Assembly: GCA_960531495.1 (NCBI GenBank)
Contig: OY482849.1
Span: 31,705,518-31,769,517, forward strand
DNA length: 64,000 nucleotides
Source of the DNA: Zeus faber
Taxonomy: Eukaryota > Chordata > Actinopteri > Zeiformes > Zeidae
Direction of reading: 5' to 3'
The notes beneath the pieces were generated by a model. It saw only the letters and a list, made by a program, of their open reading frames with translations, had not been told where the DNA came from and made no database searches. This document shows, piece after piece, positions 32,722 through 43,502 of this stretch. The translations under genes were made by a program, and so were the position numbers. Numbering within the stretch: position 1 is the first letter of the stretch; each line of letters begins with the position of its first letter.

Positions 32722-35199
32722 TTTTTTTCCATGTTGATAGAATACTTTACCTGAAAAATGTTTGATTTATCATGATTTACTGTAACTAGACAAATCCAAA
32801 ATCTGTCTGCACAATTCATGACACATAGCACAACTTATTGAGGACATCATGGAAAAAAGATACTTACAACCTACTTTGGCAATCATATTTTCATATTTAT
32901 CATGCTAAAGCACAAAACCAAACAATGTCCTACAAGACCGATTAACCTGTCTAACCTTCCTAGGAGAACCTGCCAGACAGAAATAGTCACAAGGATGCTG
33001 CTCTGCGGTGGCCGTGGAGCCAGGGCCCAGCAGCAGTGACCACCCTGAACCACCACCCGACCAACCTGGACCGGACCTGATGACGACCACTTCCCTTCTG
33101 GAGGCGTCTCCCTGCGCCGCTGAGCACCAGCATAATACTCTCTCATACTGTCTAGCTTGAACACTGCATAGTATAGAAGTACATTAAACTATGATTTGTC
33201 ATATTATCACTGTTGCCCCCTCGGCATCCACTGCAGCCTGGTCATCCTGGAAGGGGAATCCTTCCTTCCGTGGTGGCTTCTTCAGGTTTCTTCCTTTTCT
33301 TTTTCCCGCCCCAAGAGGTTTTCTGGGCGTTGATGTGAAAAGTGGGCTTGTGAAGCCCTTCGAGACTGTATTGTGATTAAGGGCTATATCAATAAAGTTG
33401 ACACAAAAAAGTGAAAAAATTACAAATCTGAAAGCGACAAAATTCCACATTCATTGGTGAAGGTCAGATCCACTGCTCACCTTGTTGTAGTGGAGGCCGT
33501 ACGCCACCACGGCTCCGGCTCCAACCAGCAGACCCGCCAGGCCATATCTCCACCTGGAGTGGGGTGGAGCGTCCCTGGAGCTCGGCTCCTCGCTGCCGCC
33601 GCTACAGGAGCGGACCCCACATGATGCTGCTGGAAGCGCCGCTCGTAGATGTCTAGGGTGTAGGAACAACCATGAAGTATTTAAATAAAAATGTTCTTCT
33701 CAATAACCTAACTGGATCGGCCGGTGTTGCACGAGCCCGATGATCGCTGCTCCATTGATTTCCCGTCTGAGATGTGGTTTGTTATCCCGGCAAACAATCT
33801 TCAAGACACCGCACCGAAATGCTTGACAAACACGAGGCTGCGAGCCTGAGGGGTCAGCAACTTGAAATATTGGGAGTTTTTAAGTGAGCGGGCTCCAGCA
33901 AACTGCCATTGCCTCAACCTGGACTAAAGGCAGTAACCGCATATTAAAATTAATTTGTTGCTTTATAATTGAGGTACGTGCATGCCAACCTAAAAAATGT
34001 GTCGTCTTAAACAAATACCCAAGGGAAATATGAGCTTGCTCTGCTCTGCAGGGAAGTAGACACTGACAGTACAAAGTCTATAATGCATAGTTCAAAATAA
34101 TTCGAACACGCTCTCAAAGTTTGTAATGCGTATCACTGTATCACCCCCACAACACCAAAATAATCAGTTGATAATTTTTTTTTTCTTTATCGAAAATATA
34201 AAAACGGTTAACAGTACCAACATGGAACTGGAATACGCAAGTGTCATACTTGCCGACCTCCTCTTAGAAAATAGCACAAAAGCATGAGATACTGGTTTGA
34301 ACCTAAATATACGATTACTACTTTACTGACTTCAAACATAAATGTGTACCGTGTGTACATATTTTATGATAAAGTGTGACACTTCTCACATTTGACAGAA
34401 CATATAAAAAAAAAAAAAAACGTAGAGCAGCCTGTCAAACAAGACATGCAGCCGCTGATCTGCCGCCATTACAGACACCACATTTATAATATACACCACT
34501 AGAAAACATGTTAAGACTCATTTTACTCCTCTCTTTGTGCATGTTGATACCGAACATTTGCAACATGTTTGTTCTTGAATTGCTGACTACATTTGCTCAC
34601 ATAGTAGGAGCGTTTTTTTTGTTTTTTTTCTTAAAACAAATTATTGGCAGGCACTTCAACCAATCCACGTTTTGTTTTTTTAAACTAACCACAGGCTTTG
34701 TGTTTTCCTCAACCTGAAGATAATCTTGACGTCTATTAAAAGCTCTGTTGTTCCCCGGGAAACCTCAGGTTGAGCCTAAACATATCATGCTAATGCAAAT
34801 ATATTGCTTGTACATGACTCTGCAGTGCAGAAGCTAACTGATAAGACAGTATTGGTCCTGCTAGATAATGACTAACTAAGTGTAAAAGGGTTGTTCACAA
34901 GTTGGAAAGCTGGGACTACAAATGACAAGCTTTTTATGGCAAGAATCCCTACGACAAGGCAGTTTTCATATCATATCACTTGTTATATGCCAACAAATAC
35001 TATCAAAAGTTCAGAAATAAGAAGATTTGACACTTCTTTGAGGTAATAAATATAGTTTAAGTAAATGTATACCGACCAAAGATGATTTAGAATTGCATGC
35101 ACCCCTGTTAATTTAATCATTTTGTTTTTATTTACTGTACCTTTGAGTTGTGAGCGGGCCAACTCTCGTCAGGCTTCTACATTGTCTGAGAAGCAGCAT
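28755..35199 (-). CDS. suox: Sulfite oxidase, mitochondrial
   Basis: Four coding exons on the minus strand: 35199-35141, 33652-33481, 30850-30578 and 29966-28755. They join in phase to 571 residues (human: 545). The start [12 protein letters not shown] is an Arg-rich mitochondrial presequence, and human SUOX also begins MLLL. Residues 62-75 ([14 protein letters not shown]) are a hydrophobic intermembrane-space sorting segment. Exon 3 is the cytochrome b5 domain, with heme ligands His131 (in HPGG) and His155 (in YAVHSQNH). Exon 4 is the molybdopterin domain, with Cys277 in [11 protein letters not shown], then the dimerisation domain, ending near [12 protein letters not shown]. The enzyme oxidises sulfite to sulfate and passes electrons to cytochrome c. 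An acceptor directly before the ATG (CTTCTCCTCAG) shows there is an upstream non-coding exon. Strong GC content of exon 4 yields a spurious 394-codon antisense frame. Confidence 0.97.
32644..32748. repeat. Inverted repeat with (TA)n centre
   Basis: Arm AAAGTATTCTATCAACATGG (32644-32663) pairs exactly with 32729-32748. Between them lie an A-run, about 22 TA units and a T-run, which also pair, so the whole 105 bases can fold into one hairpin. It lies in SUOX intron 2. Confidence 0.9.
32890..33405 (+). repeat. Dispersed fish repeat ending AGGGCTATATCAATAAA
   Basis: The right side (33330-33400: GTGAAGCCCTTCGAGACTGT, then GATTAAGGGCTATATCAATAAA) is a tail that I recognise as common across teleost genomes, with the wording preserved. 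The left part appears continuous with it. Probably a LINE or SINE 3' end; family not assigned. It sits in SUOX intron 2. Confidence 0.6.
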
Positions 35200-36964
35200 C
35201 GCATTGATGTTCTGAGGAGAAATGAAGAAGAATCGCTGTCATACGACACATAACACCATTACCGGGAAAAAACGGATTTCCCCACAGGACGACAACCCAA
35301 TCTCCACTTTTTAAATAACCCTGAAGAAAAGACTAGAAAGAAAGACTAGGGTACCAAAGTGACTCCAATATCTTTAAATGTTACTTTCCTTTGCAACCAT
35401 TACAGTATAGTGCATTACAAGGATGTTTAAGCACAAACACCTTATTATGCATGTTATGATTAATTAATTTAGCCATATTGAATACAGCCAGTCCACTACA
35501 GAATGCAGCATTGAATAACTCATGAAGAAAACGATTTATAACTCGTTGTATCCTACTTAACAAAAACAAAACAACAAAACACTTCTTTAACAAAGCTGTC
35601 ATGTGATTTAATTGCCAAAATACGTTCCTGCTAAAAGGACAGGCTGTAAAACTCACGACTCCTTTTTACAGGACCAATGAAGAGTAATATTAAAGTAAGA
35701 AAGAAGAAAACCAGGTCAAAGGTAATGGTAACGTATTCTCGCTGGTAGCTTCACTGTTTATCAAGCACTAAAATATGAAAATATTTCTCCACAATGGAGT
35801 CCACAGTGGCATTTCAACTATTCACAGTTGGTCTAAAAAGCATGGGTTAAAAAGCATGATGTTGTGTATTGAAACAAGTGGGAAAATCCTGCAGGATGAA
35901 CTTAGTTTGTTCTGTAAACAAGGTCTGAAATTAGTGACAAAGATGAAAGTGAAGTTGAGAATAAAAACTCAAAACAAGACAAGGAAGGACAGTGTTTGTG
36001 CCATTGTGTTAAATTGAAGGTGTTCATGATTCCTTGCCAAAGCTCTCGGTCGCTTGCTGATTTAAACGCTGAGATAAAGGGACTATTATCACACCTACCG
36101 TAATTGTTTTATTGGAAGGTTAATCCATTATCTTCAACCCTCCCCAGATAATAATACAAACATACCGACTAGACAGGATGTTGTAAATAACAAGTAGCAG
36201 GTCAAACAAAGCTTTAAAATGATTATTTAACAATCGAAAGGGCAAGGCTATCACTCGCGCTTATCCACTATCTACGCCCCTGCCAAACAGCTAAACAAAC
36301 TGGTTCAAACACTCCGGAAATCAAGGATTTCTTTGGGCGATATGGTGGCATTAGGAGCTCTTTATATTTTTCGTGACAATCGCAAAGAATCTCACATGCT
36401 CACATGCTATGATAACTACGTATGTCCATCTGGAGCGAATCCCTGCCAGGTCACCAGGTCACTCACCCACCTTTAGTTTTACCAGCTTTATCTCGTCTTC
36501 ACAAAGGGTGCTGTCACAACACTCAGGACCAGATGGAACTCTGAACAAAAAGGGCTTTTTTTTAGAACGAGAAGCCAACATAATGACACAGCGTTTTGGG
36601 GATGAGTTTGGCAGTGTGTGTACAGTAAGCCCCCAATACCAAATATTCACCAACAGTTTGCAGAGCTCCGCCTGTCTGCAATTGGTTGGTTGCATCCTGG
36701 TTCATTTCCCAGCTGTTGTATTGAGTATACTATAGGATAAGATAAGATAAGATCGATGTTGCATTCTCAAAGGAAATTTTGTGTTGGACACATGCAGTAC
36801 CATGCAGTTTAAAACACAAACCGACACCAGTGACACTGATAACACGTTCAGCAGTGGGTTTTTTGACGGCATTCCACTGTGGCTGGCAGATAAAGTGTAG
36901 ACCATAGCATATGTGATCTTTTAAGACTGGCCAGCTTTTTTTTCCTCTCTCTCCACATACATAC
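35200..36964. other. SUOX 5' intron, no coding sequence
   Basis: AT-rich, with a GATAAGATAAGATAAG tail at 36727-36745 that probably belongs to a dispersed element. No exon recognised. Confidence 0.5.
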
Positions 36965-37105
<141 letters not shown>

Positions 37106-37739
37106 ACACACATATACATACATAACCAGATTTAATGTTGCCTGGGACCAGCTCAATGGACTAATCAAACAGTTCCCCTGCTTGTATTTAATCTTCATGG
37201 ATAATCTGTGGAATTTTAGGAACACAGGTGTTTTTCAAGATCGCCATTCCTCTCCACTTGCATTCCATCATAATGAGAGGGAGTAGAGGTCGGTATTGAC
37301 ACAACGCCAGACAGAAATCAAGAAACGCATCAACATAAATCACTCTAAAAGTGAATTCTATCTGTTCTAAAAGGTAACCTCACATTACCAGATGAGGAAA
37401 GAATGCCGACCAACTCCAACTGTTTCAGGTGTCAGTCACACCACATTAGACACATTAGTCCATTACAAGCCAGGCGACTGGGCGACCACCCGAGCATGAA
37501 CGGACCCCGAACTACTTGGATTTGTTTATGTGGCAGTCTGCCCGGCAAAGTCTCAGTTGAAGCTGGAAACATATTAAAAGGTGCCTCACACAACTTTCGT
37601 CAGTAAAGAAAGGTCATAAGATAACATGTCATCTGTATAGCAACCGATGTAAAGCTCGTTTGACACCGTCAACGTTACATTTGTTTCGATCTCCATCACC
37701 ACAATTAGTTAAGTAGGGAGCTAAAGCAGTAGCTGGTGT

Positions 37740-38270
37740 TCGCTAGCTTATAAAGCTGCACCGGTGCAGACTGCATGACAGCGCCGCTCGTGTTTGTGAA
37801 TAAAGACGAGGCGCCGACCTTGGTTTCGCTGGACTCTCCTCGGCGGGTGAGGGTTCGGGCGGACAGGGCTTCAACGGCGGATGTTCGTCCCCGGGAATTG
37901 AAGCGGATGCCCCGCCGCGGTCTCCACATCCCACATGGCTCGCGCTGCGTTCGAGACACCTCGGAAAAGTCACGAAACCTCCGCCTGCCCGGTCACCCGG
38001 GCAGCAGCACCCCACCGACGCGGATCGGCAACCGCCGGGGTTTTCCTTCGGCCGCGCGGTGCACGGCGAGGCATAAAAAAAAACAAAAAACACACCGGCG
38101 CGGCCGCCGCCGGTGGTAGTAGTGGCGGTAAGCGGGGAGGGGGGCGCGTTATTCACCGATCGCGCCGTGACGGTGCCAAAGTCCCGTTTTTAACGCGCCC
38201 GAGGAAAGCGCCCAAGGTGACAGATTGCGCGACCGCGCCAAGATAAAAAAACGTCAACGTGGGCGCGACG
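37740..38270 (-). promoter_or_regulatory. CpG-rich patch, candidate SUOX promoter
   Basis: A GC- and CpG-rich stretch with AT-rich flanks, about 2.6 kb upstream of the first SUOX coding exon, which requires a non-coding 5' exon. A TATA-like CTTTATAAGC lies near 37750 on the minus strand. Which strand is transcribed cannot be proved here. Confidence 0.4.
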
Positions 38271-38305
38271 TGATGTGTGGAGATAACACCCGAGGGCCCC
38301 GGCAT

Positions 38306-38407
38306 GACCTGACCAAGCTCCGGGCACGGTATCCTAACGGTCATCGGCGGCACCGGCCGGTGCCGCCGATGACCGTTAGGATACCGTGCCCGGAGCTTGG
38401 TCAGGTC
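38306..38407. repeat. Perfect 102-base palindrome, 51-base arms, no spacer
   Basis: Bases 38306-38356 are exactly complementary, reversed, to 38357-38407. The arm starts GACCTGACCAAGCTCCGGGC and the centre is CACCGGCCGGTG. Pairing stops abruptly at 38305/38408 (T opposite T). No mismatch was found in 51 pairs. Confidence 0.97.
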
Positions 38408-38469
38408 TCTCACTGAATGGACTGTAAAGGGGATGGTTGGCGTGGTCAGTGCGGGGCTCTGCGGCTCGG

Positions 38470-38493
38470 GGGGGGGGGGGGGGGGGGGGGGGG
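38470..38493. repeat. Poly-G run
   Basis: About 24 consecutive G, able to form a quadruplex and prone to sequencing error. Confidence 0.9.
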
Positions 38494-39597
38494 TCCTCTG
38501 CACAGAAACATACGTCGAGCAGTTTCCCGGTCGGTTCAGTGGCGTTTTGCACATTTTTAGACATGCGATAAAGAGTGACTGCTTTTCTTTACGCTGTGCA
38601 CGGTGCTGCGCAATCTTTACGAGTGAAAGGCGTCGTCGGCGGTAGGTTCCCCCGGTTAAAGGTGTCGGGGTCAGGTGTTTCATTGGTTTACAGCCTTTAC
38701 CGTAGCGATCCGGGTAGAATGGAGTTATAAATATAGATGTTTCATCTTAGGACCACGTGTTTATGATTTGTTTCAATCGTTGAATCCGTTTTTTGTTCAG
38801 CAGGTTTCTTCCTCAACAATGTAATAGTTGTCTATATCTCGCATTGCTGTACTCGGTGGCACTCCTGTACATAACGAATAAATCAAGTAAAAAAAAACCC
38901 AAGCAGAAACAGATCAACAGTACTATAGAAGAAAAGGTGAAATAGAAAAATAATAAAAAAAAAAACAATGGCACATGCTAAAATAGTACAAACAAGAACA
39001 GCACTATCAAGTAAAAAACAGAGGAAAACAGATCAAGAGTGAAATAGCAAAAAATAAAAATAAAAACTATTGTACATGCTAAGATAATACAAATAATGAC
39101 AATAGATAATGAAAACACGATCAGCCGAAGAAAGTTTCTGCCTCTCTGATGTTGTCTGGTAGGGTGTTCCAGAGCCCAGGGCCATAGAAGCTGAACGCTG
39201 CCTCGCGGCTTCTCTTATGGTTTGCTTTCGGAACCAGTAAAAGAGAAGCAGTGGATGATCTAAGTGTTCTACTGGGCACATGTTCCTGAACCTTTTACCG
39301 TTTTAAAAACCAGAAGAAGAACCTTCAAATCTAGAGAGAAGGCTATTGCAGCAGTCAAAGTCGCTGGTGATGAGAGCCTGCATTGGCTTTTCTGCCTCCG
39401 CTTGTCGGGGGAAAGGTCTGACATTTGCGATAGTGGCGGTTTTGCCTGCGTTTTCAGGGACCTCCGGCACAGACGACGTGGATACAGGCACACTCCATTA
39501 TTGCAGAGAGTGAGTTAGGTGGAATAAGCCCAGTAGCAGATGGACACATGTCATGACAAGGGGTCCTCTCCCGAGTGTGTGTGGGGATGGGGGTTTT
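38494..39597. other. No gene; probable dispersed-repeat sequence at 39110-39400
   Basis: Words such as GGTGTTCCAGAGCCCAGGG, CTGAACGCTGCCTCG and AAAACCAGAAGAAGAACCTT resemble a retroelement tail common in fish. No other feature is supported. Confidence 0.4.
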
Positions 39598-39691
39598 ACC
39601 TGTTGCTCGTGAGACTGATCAACGAGCAACAGGTGTGCAGCCACACTTATCCTGGGCCCCAATTACCTAGACCCAGGACAGGTGTGGCTGC
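39598..39691. repeat. Two adjacent hairpins
   Basis: First: ACCTGTTGCTCGT (39598-39610) pairs perfectly with 39622-39634 across an 11-base loop. Second: 39637-39656 pairs with 39672-39691 at 18 of 20 positions across a 15-base loop. They lie just outside the gag remnant and may belong to the same insertion. Confidence 0.85.
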
Positions 39692-41086
39692 TCAAACCAA
39701 CTGAACTTATACTACTGGACACTCGCTCACCAGTGCAAACATAACAGATGGATTTAGTTCTGAATCGAGCTTTGTCTCTAGATGTGTGTGACTTTGCTCG
39801 CTAACAGACTCTTGCTTTTCAACTAGGGCTGCTCCTCTTTCAGACAGGGTTGTTTTAGGGAGGACTGCAGTACAGTAACGTTCTATATGGCCCCTCTGAC
39901 CACACCGAAAATATCTAGGCTTACCGTCAGGATTTCTTTTAGCTCTAGGTGGAGGTTGGGCCTCAGAATCCTGTTTTGAGGGTTGCAGCGCTTTCATTAG
40001 CAAGTCTAACTGCCTCTGTTCAGAATAGCTAGATTTATTGTCAACTGACTCACAAGATGCTTGTGCCTGGAATTTGTTGGAGAAAAGTGAGGAGTGGTTA
40101 TCCTTTCGCTTAAATTACTTCACACTGTGTTGTCCATTGAACCGCTTCCCTACGTACATCACAAATTGTCCACTGAGGGTTTGAACAAACTTTGTCTCTC
40201 AAACTCATACTCAAACTCGGGTCCCTGACACCAACCGCCTGCATGTCTTCCCTCAGCACATCCATAAAGCTTCTCTTTTGCTTCCTCTTGCCTGGCAGCT
40301 CCATCCTCAGCATCCTTCTCCCAATGTAACCCTCATCTCTCCTACACGCGTGTCCAAACCATCTCAATCTGGCCTCTCTCACTTTTCCACCAAACTGTTC
40401 AACCTGAGCTGTCGCTCTAATGTACTCATTCTTAATCCTCTCCATCCTTGTCACTCCCCATGAAAATCTCAACGTCCTCAACTCTGCCACCTCCAGTTCA
40501 GCCACCTGCCTTTTTGTCAGTGGCACCGCCTCTAAACCGTACAACATGGCTGGTCTCACTACCGTCCTGTACACCTTCCCCTTCACTCTTGCTGGAACCC
40601 TTCTGTCACAGATCACTCCGGACACTCTTCTCCACCCACTCCACCCTGCCTGTACTCTCTTCTTCACCTCTCTCCCACACTCTCCGCTGCTTTGGATGGT
40701 TGACCCCAAGTGCTTGAACTCATCCGCCTTCTCCTTCTCCTCCTTCCACCTCCACTCCCTGCATTCTCAGCTTTTTGCTGCCCTCCCTCCCATCAGGCAC
40801 ATGTATTGTGTCTTACTCCTGCTGACTTTCATTCCTCTTCTCTCTAATGCTGCCTCCACTTCTCCAGGCTCTCCTCAACCTGCTCCCTACTCTCGCTACA
40901 GATCACGATGTCATCCGCCAACATCATAGTCCAGAGAGACTCCTGCCTGACTTCATCTGTTAACCTGTCCATCACCATTGCAAACAAGAAAGGGCTCAGA
41001 GCTGATCCTTGATGCAAACCCACCTCCACTTTGAATGCCTTCATCACGCCTACTGCACACCTTACTACTGTCTGACTGCCCTCATA

Positions 41087-42669
41087 CAGTGGGGCAAAAA
41101 AGTATTTAGTCAGCCACCAATTGTGCAAGTTCTCCCACTTAAAAAGATGAGAGAGGCCTGTTATTTTCATCATAGGTTCACCTCAACTATGAGAGACAAA
41201 AAGAGAAAAAAAATCCAGAAAATCACATTGTCTGAATTTTAAAGAATTTATTTGCAAATTATGGTGGAAAATAAGTATTTGGTCAATAACAAAAGTTCAT
41301 CTCAATACTTTGTTATATACCCTTTGTTTGCAATGACAGAGGTCAAACGTTTTCTGTAAGTCTTCACAAGGTTTTCACACACTGTTGCTGGTATTTTTGC
41401 CCATGTCTCCATGCAGATCTCCGCTAGAGCAGTGATGTTTTGGGGCTGTCGCTGGGCTACACGGACTTTCAACTCCCTCCAAAGATTTTCTATGGGGTTG
41501 AGATCTGGAGACTGGCTAGGCCACTCCAGGACCTTGAAATGTTTCTTACGAAGCCACTCCTTCGTTGCCCGGACGGTGTGTTTGGGATCATTGTCATGCT
41601 GAAAGACCCAGCCATGTTTCATCTTCAATGCCCTTGCTGATGGAAGGAGGTTTTCACTCAAAATCTCACGATACATGGCCCCATTCATTCTTTCCTTTAC
41701 ACGGATCAGTCGTCCTGGTCCCTTTGCAGAAAAACAGCCCCAAAGCATGATGTTTCCACCCCCATGCTTCACAGTAGGTATGGTGTTCTTTGGATGCAAC
41801 TCAGCTTTCTTTCTCCTCCAAACACGATAAGTTGAGTTTTTACCAAAAAGTTCTATTTTGGTTTCATCTGACCATATGACATTCTCCCAATCCTCTTCTG
41901 GATCATCCAAATGCTCTCTAGCAAACTTCAGATGGACCTGGACATGTACTGGCTTAAGCAGGGGGACACGTCTGGCACTGCAGGATTTGAGTCCCTGGCG
42001 GCGTAGTGTGTTACTGATGGTAGCCTTTGTTACTTTGGTCCCAGCTCTCTGCAGGTCATTCACTAGGTCCCCCCGTGTGGTTCTGGGTTGTTTGCTCACC
42101 GCTCTTGTGATCATTTTGACCCCACGGGGTGAGATCTTGCTTGGAGCCCCAGATCGAGGGAGATTATCAGTGGTCTTGTATGTCTTCCATTTTCTAATAA
42201 TTGCTCCCACAGTTGATTTCTTCACAACAAGCTGCTTAGCTATTGCAGATTCAGTCTTCCCAGCCTGGTGCAGGTCTACAATTTTGTTTCTGGTGTCCTT
42301 TGACAGCTCTTTGGTCTTGGCCATAGTGGAGTTTGGAGTGTGACTGTTTGAGGTTTTGGACAGGTGTCTTTTATACTGATAACGAGTTCAAACAGAGTGG
42401 AGGACAGAGGAGCCTCTTAAAGAAAAAGTTGCAGGTCTGTGAAAGTCAGAAATCTTGCTTGTTTGTAGGTGACCAAATACTTATTTTACCGAGGAATTTA
42501 CCAATTAATTCATTAAAAATCCTACAATGTGATTTCCTGGATTCTTTCCCCCCATTCTGTCTCTCATAGTCGAAGTGTACCTATGATGAAAATTACAGGC
42601 CTCTCTCATCTTTTTAAGTGGGAGAACTTGCACAATTGGTGCCTGACTAAATACGTTTTTGCCCCACTG
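41087..42669 (-). mobile_element. Complete Tc1-like DNA transposon (1583 bp, IR/DR type)
   Basis: Both ends begin CAGTGGGGCAAAAA and are flanked by TA (41085-41086 and 42670-42671), the usual target duplication. The inverted repeats extend about 170 bases at roughly 90 percent identity by eye. Each carries an outer GTATTTAGTCAG and an inner AAGTATTTGGTCA, the paired direct repeats that bind transposase in IR/DR elements. It encloses one intact gene (41302-42324). It is inserted in an RTE-like reverse transcriptase frame. Confidence 0.95.
41302..42324 (-). CDS. Tc1-like transposase, intact DD34E
   Basis: An uninterrupted 340-residue frame from ATG ([10 protein letters not shown]) to stop, full length for the family. 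Residues 1-110 form the paired-like helix-turn-helix DNA-binding region ([20 protein letters not shown]). The catalytic triad is Asp153 (WSDETK), Asp244 (FQHDNDPKH) and Glu279 (NPIENLW), with 34 residues between the last two. These positions are the same as in Sleeping Beauty. The glycine-rich box is at 188-203 ([15 protein letters not shown]). Such proteins cut and paste their element at TA sites in the nucleus. No stop or frameshift was seen, so the protein could still be active, though intactness alone does not prove it. Confidence 0.95.
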   Translation of the reverse strand: MAKTKELSKDTRNKIVDLHQAGKTESAIAKQLVVKKSTVGAIIRKWKTYKTTDNLPRSGAPSKISPRGVKMITRAVSKQPRTTRGDLVNDLQRAGTKVTKATISNTLRRQGLKSCSARRVPLLKPVHVQVHLKFAREHLDDPEEDWENVIWSDETKIELFGKNSTYRVWRRKKAELHPKNTIPTVKHGGGNIMLWGCFSAKGPGRLIRVKERMNGAMYREILSENLLPSARALKMKHGWVFQHDNDPKHTVRATKEWLRKKHFKVLEWPSQSPDLNPIENLWRELKVRVAQRQPQNITALAEICMETWAKIPATVCENLVKTYRKRLTSVIANKGYITKY

Positions 42670-43338
42670 TACATATCCTGCCAACCCCGACTTCCTCATG
42701 CAATACCACACTTCCTCTCTCAGCACCCTATCATATGCAGTTTACGGTTTAAAAAAAATGCGGGAAATTAATGAGTGTGAACATCCTTAACTTCTCTCAA
42801 AGTTGTAAATATACTATTAACAGTCTCCCGCTCCTGTTTGGGCATATATTTAACCTCTATGCGGGCTGCTCCTTCTAAATGGTTATAGACACAATTTACT
42901 TTTTTTTTTTTCAGCAGGTTTCAGCTGTATATGGTTCTCAGTCAGTTCAATCCATTCTCCCAGATTAACAGATAATGTACCTTCTCACTCTGCTGGATGT
43001 AAACCACCAATGTTCCCCCCTCAGTTTCAGCAGCATTTAACTCAACACTGTCAATGGCACTGCTGGGAGGTCCAGGTAGAAGACTGCAGTATAGTCTCTG
43101 CAGCTGCTACTCCAGTTCCTGTATGAGTTACTCCATTGTTTCCCTCTGAGTCTCCTCCAAGACCTGGGAACACAATTATGTCCCTGGATCCCCTCAGCCA
43201 CGTGGTCCTGGCTCACCGCTGCTCTTGCCGTCTCACATTATCAAAAACAACGAACAAAAAAAACAACTCAAAACTGTCATCCACTTCCCCGAAAGAAAAC
43301 ATTGCTGCTTAGCTAGATCCTGCCTACTACGCCAAAAA

Positions 43339-43500
43339 TGTTGCACCCACTATGGTTTCTCCCATAACTAGTTCGACAAAAACACACCATTGCACACTTG
43401 CACATCCGAGGCACCACCACACCTCTTAAGCCTGCTGTGTGACCTCCTGACTGGGATTCAAGAGGAGTAATTAGTGGGGTAAGCCAGCAGATTTGCAACA
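43339..43500 (-). mobile_element. Short LTR-like end of the gypsy-like element
   Basis: The segment starts TGTTGCA and ends TGCAACA, that is TG...CA with 7-base inverted ends, and abuts the possible primer-binding site at 43338. It sits where a LINE endonuclease frame breaks off (43503). At 162 bases it is short for a gypsy LTR, and no second copy was found near 39.6 kb. Confidence 0.4.
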
Positions 43501-43502
43501 AA

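Larger units (their letters stand above)
40235..42737 (-). mobile_element. RTE-like LINE, 5'-truncated, interrupted by Tc1
   Basis: On the minus strand the reverse transcriptase reads VLREEVWYCMRKSGLAGY up to 42672, is cut by the Tc1 element, and resumes at 41084 with YEGSQTVVRCAVGVMKAF, VGLHQGSALSPFLFAMVMDR and the catalytic LADDIV. It ends with KVREARLRWFGHACRRDEG and FMDVLREDMQAVGVR. It then meets foreign sequence near 40235. A second fragment of the family lies at 2893-3165. Without Tc1 only about 0.9 kb remains, so it was truncated at integration. Confidence 0.85.
39700..43338 (-). mobile_element. Gypsy-like LTR retrotransposon remnant, gag part, split by later insertions
   Basis: On the minus strand, 40003-39707 encodes a nucleocapsid-like segment with CGQRGHIERYC, a CCHC zinc knuckle whose first Cys has become Tyr (YFRC). 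The upstream part is at 43338-42738 and is interrupted by an RTE-like LINE. Immediately inside the LTR edge the text TTTTTGGCGTAGTAGG could hold a primer-binding site. No protease, reverse transcriptase or integrase remains. It is a dead fragment. Confidence 0.5.
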
